Part shown: one piece after another, positions 1 through 8,739 of the stretch
How positions within the stretch are numbered: position 1 is the stretch's first letter
Layout of the letters: the number at the start of each line of letters is the position of its first letter
Assembly: GCA_038209965.1 (NCBI GenBank)
Contig: JBBQXF010000064.1
Location: forward strand, 1 to 28,072
Length of the DNA: 28,072 bases
Origin: JALONO01 sp038209965
GTDB lineage: Bacteria; Bacteroidota; Bacteroidia; Cytophagales; Thermoflexibacteraceae
Direction of reading: 5' to 3'
The notes under the pieces: model-generated
Databases searched by the model: none
Seen by the model: the letters and a program-made list of their open reading frames with translations, nothing else
What the model was told of the DNA's origin: nothing
Program-made: the position numbers and the translations under genes

Positions 1-1472
1 GCATTGATCTCAACTAGTGGGATGGGCAACACGCGGAACTTGGCATTGTCCACTGTGCGGCCAGCAAACCGACGGATAATGTCGGCCGTGCGGCCAAAGC
101 GGCGCGCTGTAGCAAAGTTCCAGCCTTCGCCCGCATATTCACGCATGTACTCATCAAACACGGCATCTCTGGTCAGTGCCCCCATGGCTGGGATGCCAGC
201 CCGTTGGCGGATGGCGTTCAAACTGGCCAGTCCATTGCCGGAAGCACCATTGGCCACCGCTTCGGCGTGGGCCAAATAGGCATCAGCCACCCGCAAGAGC
301 AAGTAATTTTTGCGGGTAAATTGCCAGCCCCCGATGTTGTACTCGATCACTTTTTGGAAGATCACGTTCTTAAAAGTACGCTCGGCACTGTTAGGGGCTA
401 CAAATGGCGAGTTGGCCGTAGGGCTAAAACGCACCACCTCACCACCAGCATTTTTGGAGCGGTACTGCTCCATGAACGTGACCGGAATTCGACGGTCTCC
501 GGTTTGGAACATGGCACGGTAAGCCACATCGCCAACAATCCAGGCATCGCCCCAGCCAGCCGCTGTTACCCCGTCGCCAGGGGCAAGGGTGTTGGGATCG
601 CCCCCGTCCCAGTCGGTCGGGGTAAAGTGGGCGTGCATGTTGTTAAAATTGGCAGGGCTCTTGACAAAATTGTTCTGAACTTCAAACAACCGCTCGCCCA
701 TGTTCTTCATGGCTGGGTCAAAGAGGTCGTTGAAATTGGGGAACAATGCCCGGCCACTTTGGGAGATCACTTCTTGGGCTTTCTCGGCGGCGGGTTGCCA
801 CTGAGCAGCTTCCAGCAGTACCTTGGCCAACAGCGTTTTGGCAGCCCAGCGGTTGGGGCGGCCCAGATCATCGCCCGTAAAGGCGGCGGGCAGATCGGTC
901 TCAGCCACTTTCAGGTCGGCGATCATTAGATCGAGGGCTTTTTGCTTGCCTCCTTCGTTGGAAGCAAAGCTGCCCAGTTCACGGGTCGGCTTGTCAACTA
1001 CCGGAATGTTTTCAAAGAAAACGTACAGCTGGTAATAGTACATGGCGCGGAGGAAGCGGGCTTCGGCATTGATCCGTTTTTTCAGATCAGCCTTGGCCGA
1101 AGAGTTGGGCGTGGCATCTATTACCACATTGGCGCGGTTGATACCATCATAATTGTCGCCCCAATAGGCTTGGATGTACTCGTCACTGGCCACATAAGCC
1201 CCTTGTTTGTAATATTGGGGGCCTTTTTCGTAGCCAGTGGAAGTGCCCAGCGCACAGTCAAACACGCAGCGGTTGTAGTACGTGTTGAACCATTGCTGGT
1301 TGAAAGGCCGATAGACTCCGTTGACGGCAGCCAACATGTCTTGATCGGTCTTGTAGAACGATACCGGGCTGGCAAAGTCGGGTTGCTCCGTCAAGTTTTT
1401 GCAACTTGGTGTAGCGAGTAAGAGTGAACCCGTCAGCGCAGCGGAGAGGAATACTCGAGCAGCATTTTTCAT
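1..1472 (-). CDS. SusD/RagB family nutrient-binding outer-membrane lipoprotein (3' end outside window)
   Basis: Surface lipoprotein that caps a SusC transporter and helps capture glycans or other oligomers. The reading frame is open from ATG 1470-1472 to the window edge, about 490 codons, so only the last part is missing. The N-terminus is MKNAARVFLSAALTGSLLLA followed by TPSC, a lipobox-like site with an unusual Thr at -3. The body has typical SusD signatures: an N-terminal stretch with FYKTDQDMLAAVNGVY, then RFLRAMYYYQLYVFFENIPVV, and near the visible end NYLLLRVADAYLAHAEA followed by LNAIRQRAGIP. It lies 58 bp downstream of the susC-like gene on the same strand, the standard susC-susD order, so the two are almost certainly co-transcribed and form one complex. 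The substrate cannot be read from the sequence; no glycoside hydrolase is visible in the window. Confidence 0.93.
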   Translation of the reverse strand, partial: MKNAARVFLSAALTGSLLLATPSCKNLTEQPDFASPVSFYKTDQDMLAAVNGVYRPFNQQWFNTYYNRCVFDCALGTSTGYEKGPQYYKQGAYVASDEYIQAYWGDNYDGINRANVVIDATPNSSAKADLKKRINAEARFLRAMYYYQLYVFFENIPVVDKPTRELGSFASNEGGKQKALDLMIADLKVAETDLPAAFTGDDLGRPNRWAAKTLLAKVLLEAAQWQPAAEKAQEVISQSGRALFPNFNDLFDPAMKNMGERLFEVQNNFVKSPANFNNMHAHFTPTDWDGGDPNTLAPGDGVTAAGWGDAWIVGDVAYRAMFQTGDRRIPVTFMEQYRSKNAGGEVVRFSPTANSPFVAPNSAERTFKNVIFQKVIEYNIGGWQFTRKNYLLLRVADAYLAHAEAVANGASGNGLASLNAIRQRAGIPAMGALTRDAVFDEYMREYAGEGWNFATARRFGRTADIIRRFAGRTVDNAKFRVLPIPLVEIN

Positions 1473-1530
1473 ATATAAACGGTTGTTAATTAGGTACTAA
1501 TCAATTTGTTGAAGCCGATTGTTTTAAAAC

Positions 1531-4500
1531 CTAGAAGCCCAGTTGCACGCCAAAGGTGAAAGTGCGGGGGCGGGGATAGGCATCATAATCATCGCCCCGG
1601 TTAAGTGGGCTCTGCCCCCCATTGCTCACCTCCGGATCGAACCCGGTGTACTTGGTGATCACGAACAGGTTTTGGCCGCTCACATAGACCCGGGCACTGC
1701 GGATGTGTTTCACCGAAGGCAGGGTGTAGCCGATGGACAAGTTCTGCAAACGGGTGAAAGAACCATTTTCGATAAAGAAGTTTGACCGGCGAAAGAAGCT
1801 CGGAAACTCGCGGGTAGCATCAATAATAGGGCGGGTAGCGCCGGTGTTTTGGGGGCTCCATGCATCGAGGACTGCCCGGTATTGGTTGTAGTTGCCCACA
1901 CCATCGGCGTGCTCGGAAGCCTGCAAATTGCGGATTTTCTGACCGTAAGCGCCCCGCACAAAGATATTGACATCAAAACCTTTGTAGCGAAGCGTAGTGT
2001 TGAGGCCCAAGACCACGCGTGGGTTGGGATCGCCCAGGTAGGTGCGGTCACTGATGTCGATTGTGCCGTCACCGTTTACATCGCGGTAGCGGGGGTAGCC
2101 TGGCTTGTCAATCCCGGCGATGCTGGGGTTGCGGGCAATCTCGTCGGCATTTTGCCACAGGCCAATGTAATCGTAACCAAACCAGCCGCCCAGCGGTTGG
2201 CCAACGGACACATAACTGCCCTCAGGACCGAGGTGGCTGCCCACAAAAGAGTAAAAAGATGGGGTGCTGGCCAAATCGGTCACTTTGTTGCTCAGCAATG
2301 ACATATTGGCCGAGATGTCCCAGCGGAAATCTTTTTTGTCCATCGCTATCACATTGGTGGCAAACTCAAACCCCCGGTTTTGGAGCGTCCCCGCATTTTG
2401 GAGGGCCGTCCCAAAGCCAGAAGAGGGTGGCAGGGCCACGTTCAGCAACAAGTTGCGGGTCTGGTTGATGAAGTAATCCATTGTGAAAGTTACTTTATCG
2501 TCCAGAATGCCAAAGTCAAGCCCGGCATTGAACATCGCGGTCGATTCCCAGCGGAGATTGGGGTTGGCTACCCGGTTTTGGGCCACCGTGGGCACCACAT
2601 TGTCGTTGAGCAAGTATTGGCTGGTGCCCAGCGAAGCCAGCGATTGGCCCACTTGGATTTCCGAGTTGCCAGTCACCCCATAGCTTACCCGGAACTTGGC
2701 ATCAGTGATTTGGGTGATGTTCTTCATAAAACCCTCTTCGGAAAGTTTCCACGCGAAAGCGACGGCGGGGAAGGCCGCCCACTTATTGGTCTCGCCAAAG
2801 CGGGAGGATCCATCCCGGCGGACGGTAAACGTAAACAAGTACTTGTTCATCAGGTTATAGTTCACCCGGGCCAAGTAGGAGTGGAGCACCCATTGGCGCT
2901 TGCCCGAAACTGGGATCTGGGGCAGTACGCCGTTCTGGATGTTGTTGATCGAGAAGTCGTTGAAGCTGAACCCGTTGCTCTGGACAGCCGCGAAACGGTT
3001 GTTGTCGGTCTGGTAAGTGTAGCCCGCCAAGACATTGAACTGGTGGACCCCAAATGCTTTGGAGTAGTTCAGGATGTTCTCGTTCAAGATATTGGTAATG
3101 TCGCGGGTGCCCAGTTCATACGAGCGGGTGCGCTCACGGCCCAACCGGGTCAGGTCTGAATAATAGGTCACCCGGTTGTTGGACACCAGATCAAGCCCCA
3201 ACGAAGTTTTGAAGGACAAATCTTTGGTGATTTGGTATTGCAAATAAAGATTGCCCAACATCCGGGTACCTTGATCGCGGTCGATCACTTCTTGCACTTC
3301 GGCCAGTGGGTTGGTCAAAAAACGCCCGTCATAAGGCTCAAACGTATAGCTGCCGTCGGGGTTGAATACGGGGCCAATGGGGGACTGGCCCAAGATGGTG
3401 ATAATGGCCCCGCCCGGCCCGCCCCGGTCGGTGGGTACGGCATTGGTGCCCGTCCGGCTGATCATGGAACTAACACCCAGCCGGAGTTTGTCGTTCAAGA
3501 AACGGGAATCCAGGTTGACCCGGAGGCTGTAACGCTCAAAATCGGTATTTTTGATAATCCCGTTGTTTTTGAAATAACCGCCCATCACCGCAAAGGTGGT
3601 GCGTTCATTGCCGCCGGTAAAGGACAGTTGGTGGTTGGCAATACTGCCGGTGCGCATGGTTTCTTCTTGCCAATTGACCCCTTCGCCCAACTGGGCAGGG
3701 TTGGCAAACGGGACCGACTGCCCCCGGGAAATCGCCCGCAGGTTTTGGTATTGGGCATATTCGGTGGCATTGAGCATGTCCATCAGTTTGGCCGGCATTT
3801 GCAGCGAATGTGACCCTTCGTAGTCAATTTTGGTATTGCCGGCCTTGCCCCGGCGCGTGGTGATGAGCACGACCCCGTTGGAACCGCGTGAGCCGTAAAT
3901 GGAGGTGCCCGAAGCATCTTTCAACACCTCGACAGACTCAATGTCGCTAGGGTTGATGGAAGCCAGTGCGTTGGATGACACCCGGTTGCCACCCGAACTG
4001 GAGGCGTCGTTGTCCGAATAAACGGGCACACCATCGATTACATACAGCGGTTCGCTGCCGGCTTGAATCGAGTTGGCCCCGCGCACGCGCACGGTCACCG
4101 CTCCGCCCGGTGCCCCGGAAGCTTGGGTTACCACTACACCCGCTGCCCGCGAGGACAGGGCTTGATCCACCGACTGCACCGGAAACGCCCGGATTTCTTT
4201 GGATCCGATGGAGGAGACGGAACCCGTCAAATCGCTCTTGTTCACCGTTCCATAACCGATTACCACCACCTCTTCCAAGGCGCGGGCATCTTCGGCCATG
4301 ACCACATCAATGGTGCTGCGCGAGCCAACCACCAGTTCCTGGGAGGTGTAGCCAACAAACGAAAAAACTAGGACGGACGACTCGTTGGCCACCCGCAAGG
4401 TGTATTTGCCGGATACGTCGGAAGTGGTGCCGGTACTGGTGCCTTTGACCAAAATATTGACTCCTGGGAGCGATGCACCAGTTTGATCCGTGATTTTACC

Positions 4501-4719
4501 AGACACTACTACCTCGCGAAAAGAACCTTTGCCTGCGAAGAAATTTGTTCTTTTTGCAAACGCGTGTTTAGCTTTGAGGCCGTTTTCGGGGTTTTCGGGC
4601 GAAACGGCGTGAAGATCCGTTTGCCAGCTTACTACTAGCAATAAAGTTAGTAACAACCTGCATCCGTGCGAAAAAGCTGTCTTTTTTCGCAGGTAATTTT
4701 GAGAGTAGTTCATTTTCAT
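1531..4719 (-). CDS. SusC/RagA family TonB-linked outer-membrane transporter
   Basis: TonB-dependent outer-membrane channel that imports a ligand delivered by its SusD partner. The open frame reaches back to 4770, but I prefer ATG 4719 (1062 aa) or 4713 because they give a proper signal peptide: MKMNYSQNYLRKK, then a hydrophobic run LLLTLLLVV ending near LHA. Domains in order, numbered from 4719: CarboxypepD_reg-like beta-sandwich about 70-145 (GKITDQTGASLPGVNILVKG), the SusC-type junction EEVVVIGYG about 149-157, plug to about 290 (DGVPVY, VEVLKDASGTSIYGSRGSNG), then the 22-strand barrel ending in TFTFGVQLGF with the terminal Phe expected of outer-membrane barrels. There is no N-terminal STN domain, so this member is probably not a FecR-signalling transducer. 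It is divergent from the ECF sigma gene at 5051. The SusC assignment is secure; the substrate is unknown. Confidence 0.96.
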   Translation of the reverse strand: MKMNYSQNYLRKKTAFSHGCRLLLTLLLVVSWQTDLHAVSPENPENGLKAKHAFAKRTNFFAGKGSFREVVVSGKITDQTGASLPGVNILVKGTSTGTTSDVSGKYTLRVANESSVLVFSFVGYTSQELVVGSRSTIDVVMAEDARALEEVVVIGYGTVNKSDLTGSVSSIGSKEIRAFPVQSVDQALSSRAAGVVVTQASGAPGGAVTVRVRGANSIQAGSEPLYVIDGVPVYSDNDASSSGGNRVSSNALASINPSDIESVEVLKDASGTSIYGSRGSNGVVLITTRRGKAGNTKIDYEGSHSLQMPAKLMDMLNATEYAQYQNLRAISRGQSVPFANPAQLGEGVNWQEETMRTGSIANHQLSFTGGNERTTFAVMGGYFKNNGIIKNTDFERYSLRVNLDSRFLNDKLRLGVSSMISRTGTNAVPTDRGGPGGAIITILGQSPIGPVFNPDGSYTFEPYDGRFLTNPLAEVQEVIDRDQGTRMLGNLYLQYQITKDLSFKTSLGLDLVSNNRVTYYSDLTRLGRERTRSYELGTRDITNILNENILNYSKAFGVHQFNVLAGYTYQTDNNRFAAVQSNGFSFNDFSINNIQNGVLPQIPVSGKRQWVLHSYLARVNYNLMNKYLFTFTVRRDGSSRFGETNKWAAFPAVAFAWKLSEEGFMKNITQITDAKFRVSYGVTGNSEIQVGQSLASLGTSQYLLNDNVVPTVAQNRVANPNLRWESTAMFNAGLDFGILDDKVTFTMDYFINQTRNLLLNVALPPSSGFGTALQNAGTLQNRGFEFATNVIAMDKKDFRWDISANMSLLSNKVTDLASTPSFYSFVGSHLGPEGSYVSVGQPLGGWFGYDYIGLWQNADEIARNPSIAGIDKPGYPRYRDVNGDGTIDISDRTYLGDPNPRVVLGLNTTLRYKGFDVNIFVRGAYGQKIRNLQASEHADGVGNYNQYRAVLDAWSPQNTGATRPIIDATREFPSFFRRSNFFIENGSFTRLQNLSIGYTLPSVKHIRSARVYVSGQNLFVITKYTGFDPEVSNGGQSPLNRGDDYDAYPRPRTFTFGVQLGF

Positions 4720-5050
4720 ATTTAGAAAGTGTTTAAAAAGTAAAATTAACCATTTGTCAGTGAATGCCAAATAAATGGTTTTTATTTTTTAAAACTATTT
4801 GTTAATTCATGGCCCAATCCCTGCTTTTAGTCGAACCCAATCCCAACCCTGGCCCATCTGCCAGTAAACGATCCAAGGGTTTTTGGCAATAAATGGGGGC
4901 TGGTTGTAACTTTTTGCCGGTTGGCTTCATTAAGCGTTTGAGGAACGGAGATCAGAATCAATCGGATCTGTAAATTGGCCCGCTCATTCGTTTGATGATT
5001 GTGTGTCCAAGAAAACCCCCCTTTTGCCAATAGGCTGAAAACCCTGATTT
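4720..5050. promoter_or_regulatory. Divergent intergenic region between susC-like gene and ECF sigma gene
   Basis: About 330 bp with no convincing gene; a 67-codon minus-strand frame here has no recognisable features. It must hold the promoter of the susC/susD operon and that of the sigma operon. On the minus strand TTTATTTG (plus 4768-4775) matches the Bacteroidota -7 consensus TAnnTTTG at all but one defined position and lies about 50 bp before the preferred SusC start, but there is no matching TTTG -33 box, only TTTT. Transcription from there would start downstream of the 4770 ATG, which favours the internal SusC start. Weak evidence. Confidence 0.3.
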
Positions 5051-5608
5051 ATGCACCAAACCGAAGACGCGATAAAGGAGGAGCAGCAGATAATGGAACG
5101 GGCCAAGGAAAACCCGGAAGTCTTCGGCTTTCTGTACGAAAAGTACTATCGCGCTATTTTCGTGTTCATTGACCGCCGGACCGCCGACCGCCAGACTGCC
5201 GATGATCTAACTTCGCAGGTTTTCTTGAAAGCAATGCTAAATTTGCCCAAGTACCAATTCAAGGGGCTGCCATTTTCGGCTTGGCTCTATCGGATCGCGG
5301 CCAATCAAGTCAATGAATTTTACCGAAATTCGAACCGCCGGCGGGTGGTGAGCATCGGGGAGGAGCACTTGGACCGGTTGTTCAGTGAAATCAGTGCAAC
5401 GGGGAAGACCGAAAGTAGCGATCTGGTGAGCTACCTGCTCAACCAACTGGATCAGGCCGAGGTAACATTGCTGGAACTCCGGTTTTTTGAAGATCGGCCA
5501 TTCAAGGAGATCGCGTTTATTTTGGACATTACCGAAAACAATGCCAAGGTAAAAACGTACCGGATCATAGAAAAGCTGCGCAAAATTGCCAAAAATGAGT
5601 TGTCCTAA
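5051..5608 (+). CDS. RNA polymerase sigma factor, ECF (sigma-70) family
   Basis: A 185-aa extracytoplasmic-function sigma factor that would redirect RNA polymerase to a small regulon. Region 2 is seen in FGFLYEKYYRAIFVFI through DDLTSQVFLKAMLNL and AWLYRIAANQVNEFYR (about residues 24-94). Region 4 with its helix-turn-helix is LLELRFFEDRPFKEIAFIL followed by DITENNAKVKTYRIIEKLRK (about 140-180). ATG at 5051 gives the usual family length. It differs from the FecI-type sigma at 14125: no FecR gene follows. Instead a short membrane protein begins 21 bp downstream and could be its anti-sigma partner. It faces away from the susC/susD operon; whether it controls that operon is open. Confidence 0.92.
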   Translation: MHQTEDAIKEEQQIMERAKENPEVFGFLYEKYYRAIFVFIDRRTADRQTADDLTSQVFLKAMLNLPKYQFKGLPFSAWLYRIAANQVNEFYRNSNRRRVVSIGEEHLDRLFSEISATGKTESSDLVSYLLNQLDQAEVTLLELRFFEDRPFKEIAFILDITENNAKVKTYRIIEKLRKIAKNELS

Positions 5609-5629
5609 CTTTTAAATAGAGATAGCCCC

Positions 5630-6007
5630 GTGCCCGACAAGTATCACATCAAGGTGAACGAGCCACCGCCCAGCGAAGTGGAGATTGCGCAGCACAAGAA
5701 TTTTAACCGAGTGCTGGCCCAATACCGCCGCTCCAAAAAATCGAGCCCGCTGCACGACTCGGTCGCCCGGCTCAACAAGCACATCCCGGTGATCGTGCTG
5801 ATGTTGGTATTGGCCATGTTGATTGTCTATTTTGCCCAACTGTCCAAGCGCCGGCCCGAGCTGCCCAGCAAGCCCCATGCCCCGGCTACTTGGCGCTTCC
5901 CCCCTCATGCTCTGCCCGGCAGAGCCGCTCCTTTTTTGATGACCAATTCCCATTCAGCTTCTTGGATCGGGGCTGGCGGCTGTTATTCGGGTAAAAATGG
6001 CAGATAG
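5630..6007 (+). CDS. Short single-pass membrane protein, possible partner of the upstream ECF sigma factor
   Basis: Unrecognised 125-aa protein starting at GTG 5630; no in-frame ATG precedes the membrane segment. A charged N-terminal part (residues 1-50, with the basic patch YRRSKKSS) is followed by one hydrophobic helix at about 51-70 (IPVIVLMLVLAMLIVYFAQL) and a proline-rich C-terminal tail without clear fold. It begins 21 bp after the sigma gene on the same strand, so co-transcription is likely; sigma followed by a small membrane protein is a common anti-sigma layout, but no zinc-binding HxxxCxxC motif is present, so the role is inference. The last 25 bp overlap the 3' end of the convergent histidine kinase gene, and the tail residues may be poorly constrained. 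Confidence 0.6.
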   Translation: MPDKYHIKVNEPPPSEVEIAQHKNFNRVLAQYRRSKKSSPLHDSVARLNKHIPVIVLMLVLAMLIVYFAQLSKRRPELPSKPHAPATWRFPPHALPGRAAPFLMTNSHSASWIGAGGCYSGKNGR

Positions 6008-8091
6008 ACCCTAAACTCGCTACCTTCGTCTAATTCACTGCGCACCTCGATCCGCCCCTTCATGGCTTCCACTTGGGCCTTGACCATGTACAGCCCCAAC
6101 CCTTTGCCCTCCACATGGGTGTGCATCCGCTGGTAAAGGCCAAAAATCTTGTAAGGGTCAGTGTTGGCTAGATCGATGCCCAAGCCGTTGTCCGTCACAA
6201 CCAAGCACAGCCAGCCGCCGGCACGTTCGGTACGAAAAGTGACTGTGGCCCGGCGTTTGGGCGAACGATATTTAATGGCGTTGGAAATCAGGTTATAAAT
6301 AATGCTATCAATATAGCACTTAACCGCGTTGATAGTTTCGCCACCAGTGAAATAACAGTCAACCTTGGCCCGCGTGTGCACGATCTCATCATTGAGCAAT
6401 CTTAGCACCTGCGCGAGGATTTCGGGGATGGAAGTGAACTCGGCAAAGTGCTCGACCTTGCGCCGAACGATCAACGTCTCATTCAGATCGCCCACCACTT
6501 GATTTAAGTCGCCCGATGCTTTTTCCAAGTGATCCAACATTTCGGGGCTAACCGGCGAATTGGCCGAATCCATCCGGCACAGATTGATCAGTCCCGTCAT
6601 TTGAGAAATGGGCAAACGGATATTGTGCGACAGAATATAGGAAAATTCTTGCAGTTCGAGGTTGCGGGTGGTCAAGGTCTCGACTGCCAACCACAGTTCG
6701 TCGGTTCGCTCGGTGATCCGTTGTTCCAAATTATCGTTCAACACCTTTATTTCATCTTTACTGTTGATTAATTCTTGATTCAATTCCAGCAAGTGGGCAT
6801 TGTTTCGGTGTTCTTGGCGGTTTTGCTGGTAGAGGAACCAAAAAATAACGCATAAACTGACCAAAATCGATGCCACAGCGAGTATTAGATACGAGCTCTG
6901 CTCCAGTTTGGCCTCCCGTAGTTCCTTGTCTTTGCGGAGCAGTTCATTTTCGCGCTTCTCGAGGTCGAGTTCAAACAGGGTTTCTTTTTGGGCAAAATCT
7001 TGTTTGCGTGCTTCCACCAGCAAGCTATCGCGGTAGAGGGCAAACTGGTTCTGAAAAAAGCTGGTCTGCTCCAGATCCTTGCGTTTGAGGTAGAGCTCGA
7101 AGAGCAATTGGCTGGCATCACGCACTACGCTTTTGTTGCCCGCACTTTTGGCCATATCAATGCTTTTTTGGGCCATGTTAATGGCCTGATAATCGCGCCC
7201 AAGACGTATATACACTACTGCCGCTTGGTAATACACCATCATTTGGTTGTGCAGGTTTTTACTGCCCGAGGCAAGAGCAATGGCCAGTTCCAAATAGCCA
7301 AGGGCTTTTTGGGGTTCATCCCGAACGGCATAAAGTTCGGCAACATAAGACTGTACTTCGGATGTTTTGTCGGTGTTGCCCTGTTTTTGCCCCAGTTCTA
7401 GGGCAGCCAAATAATAGTCCAACGCTTCAGTGGTTTTGCCAATTGTTTGCCAAACGCGGGCAATATCGGCATAATTTGAGATGTTGCTAAAGCGATCATT
7501 GACCAATTGGGCGAGTTGAAGGGCTTGGCGATAATTTTCCAAAGCCAATTTATAGCTTTTGTTGATCGAATAAATATCGCCAATGTTGTTGTAAGATAGG
7601 CTCATCCCTATCGTGTCGTTGATCTGTTTACACAGGCGCAGGGCTTGAGACTGATACTCCATTGCATTGCCATACTCTCCTTTGAGTTTATAGATTTCCC
7701 CCAAGTTGATATAAGTGCGGGAAAGTTCGCGCTCATCTTTGTCCTTGAGCAACAGATCTTTGGCTTGCAAGGCAGCCTCAAGGGCATAGGTATACCTGTT
7801 TTGGAGCATGAGCACTACACTCCAGTAGTTATAAGCAGCCCCGGAACCTTGCAAATTGAGGCTATCTTGAATCAACTTATGGGCTTCCCAGCTTAATCCC
7901 AGGGCACTCAATAGTGCATGATCAGGCAATTGGGTGGTTGATCCATTGATTAGAACTGCTTTTTCGGTCTCGGATTTTGCATGAGTAAGTTCTAAGCCCA
8001 AACTGTCGCGATCAAGGTGACCTTGGCCGGGGGTTGCGCAGACTTGCCCCATGCCTACCCATATACCCAGCAGGATAGTTAAAAATCTCAT
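5983..8091 (-). CDS. TPR-containing transmembrane sensor histidine kinase
   Basis: A 702-aa membrane sensor kinase. Residues 1-20 look like a signal peptide (RFLTILLGIWVGMGQVCA). Residues about 60-345 are a run of tetratricopeptide repeats, for example RTYINLGEIYKLKGEYGNAM and YNNIGDIYSINKSYKLALEN, forming a periplasmic ligand or protein-binding superhelix. A coiled coil (about 355-397) leads to one transmembrane helix (400-421), then a second coiled coil. The kinase core has H489 in FSYILSHNIRLP, N600 and N604 in YNLISNAIKY, D634 in DNGLGI and the G2 loop GKGLGL at 662-667; all catalytic motifs are intact. No response regulator is adjacent, so it is an orphan kinase here. It is divergent from the GAF/PAS gene at 8740 across a 648-bp gap with two dyads. 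Family call is firm; signal and partner are unknown. Confidence 0.94.
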   Translation of the reverse strand: MRFLTILLGIWVGMGQVCATPGQGHLDRDSLGLELTHAKSETEKAVLINGSTTQLPDHALLSALGLSWEAHKLIQDSLNLQGSGAAYNYWSVVLMLQNRYTYALEAALQAKDLLLKDKDERELSRTYINLGEIYKLKGEYGNAMEYQSQALRLCKQINDTIGMSLSYNNIGDIYSINKSYKLALENYRQALQLAQLVNDRFSNISNYADIARVWQTIGKTTEALDYYLAALELGQKQGNTDKTSEVQSYVAELYAVRDEPQKALGYLELAIALASGSKNLHNQMMVYYQAAVVYIRLGRDYQAINMAQKSIDMAKSAGNKSVVRDASQLLFELYLKRKDLEQTSFFQNQFALYRDSLLVEARKQDFAQKETLFELDLEKRENELLRKDKELREAKLEQSSYLILAVASILVSLCVIFWFLYQQNRQEHRNNAHLLELNQELINSKDEIKVLNDNLEQRITERTDELWLAVETLTTRNLELQEFSYILSHNIRLPISQMTGLINLCRMDSANSPVSPEMLDHLEKASGDLNQVVGDLNETLIVRRKVEHFAEFTSIPEILAQVLRLLNDEIVHTRAKVDCYFTGGETINAVKCYIDSIIYNLISNAIKYRSPKRRATVTFRTERAGGWLCLVVTDNGLGIDLANTDPYKIFGLYQRMHTHVEGKGLGLYMVKAQVEAMKGRIEVRSELDEGSEFRVYLPFLPE

Positions 8092-8285
8092 TCAGTTCTT
8101 TAGAACATATTGGGGAATTAAATTTGTAAAAATGTCAAAATTAAAGTTGGCATAATTGTTTAATTTTCTAAAAGTAGTCAAATTTCAAAAGATGTCCAGA
8201 TCTCATACACTGTACATTCAACACGTATAAAATGGGTTCCTCAAGAGATTTGAACCGTTGTCCATCTTTACGTATTGAATATAAA

Positions 8286-8299
8286 TTAGGCTAGCCTAA
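8286..8299. repeat. Perfect 14-bp palindrome TTAGGCTAGCCTAA
   Basis: The 14 bases are identical to their own reverse complement. The site lies in the intergenic region about 195 bp upstream of the TPR-kinase start. A perfect dyad of this length suits a dimeric regulator's operator. Related half-sites (GCCTAA) recur at 18034-18049 and 23584-23597, also outside genes. Confidence 0.5.
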
Positions 8300-8329
8300 A
8301 CAGCTGGTAGAAGTATATTTTTATCTAAC

Positions 8330-8346
8330 TATTTGATAATCAAATA
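8330..8346. repeat. Inverted repeat TATTTGA-taa-TCAAATA
   Basis: Perfect 7-bp arms around a 3-bp spacer, 31 bp beyond the 14-bp palindrome in the same intergenic region. AT-rich and without a T-tract, so an operator is likelier than a terminator. No regulator is assigned. Confidence 0.45.
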
Positions 8347-8739
8347 AATATATTTTCAAAGAAACTCTTGGGGAAAGATTTACAGGGTTGAATGGCAGGA
8401 CGGCTGGTTTGTTGGCATTTGGGGCATTAAACGCCTAATCCAAACACCTTGGCAAACAGGCCACCAACCAACAAGTAAGCATAAATGTTTGTACAAAAAT
8501 AAGTCCTTTTGCACTTTAGCTTACTGGCATTGGGCTGTCGGATATTGGGTGATCATGTAAGGTTTGGGGCTGGTTTGCCCAAATTTAGGATCGGTTCAGT
8601 CCTGCAAAAGTTTGATCCGATTTTTCGACGGGATGAATCCTCCACTTCAAAAGACAATACTGGGGAATGGCAGGTTTTTTGCCACTGAGGTGTTACTTGG
8701 GCGGGTATCACCCTAATTTGACTTTCAAAATTCTAACGT

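Larger units (their letters stand above)
8092..8739. promoter_or_regulatory. Divergent 648-bp intergenic region with dyad sites
   Basis: AT-rich near the kinase side and without a credible gene on either strand. It separates the divergent TPR-kinase and GAF/PAS genes and so must carry both promoters. Besides the two dyads listed separately (8286-8299 and 8330-8346), GTTCTTTAGAAC at 8095-8106 forms a 5-bp stem just before the kinase start, and GGATC/GATCC arms occur around 8588 and 8615. I saw no convincing TTTG/TAnnTTTG promoter pair. Confidence 0.5.

Noticed and set aside
4827..5030. 67-codon minus-strand frame between the susC-like and sigma genes
   Set aside because: No motif or start signal, and it occupies the divergent promoter region.
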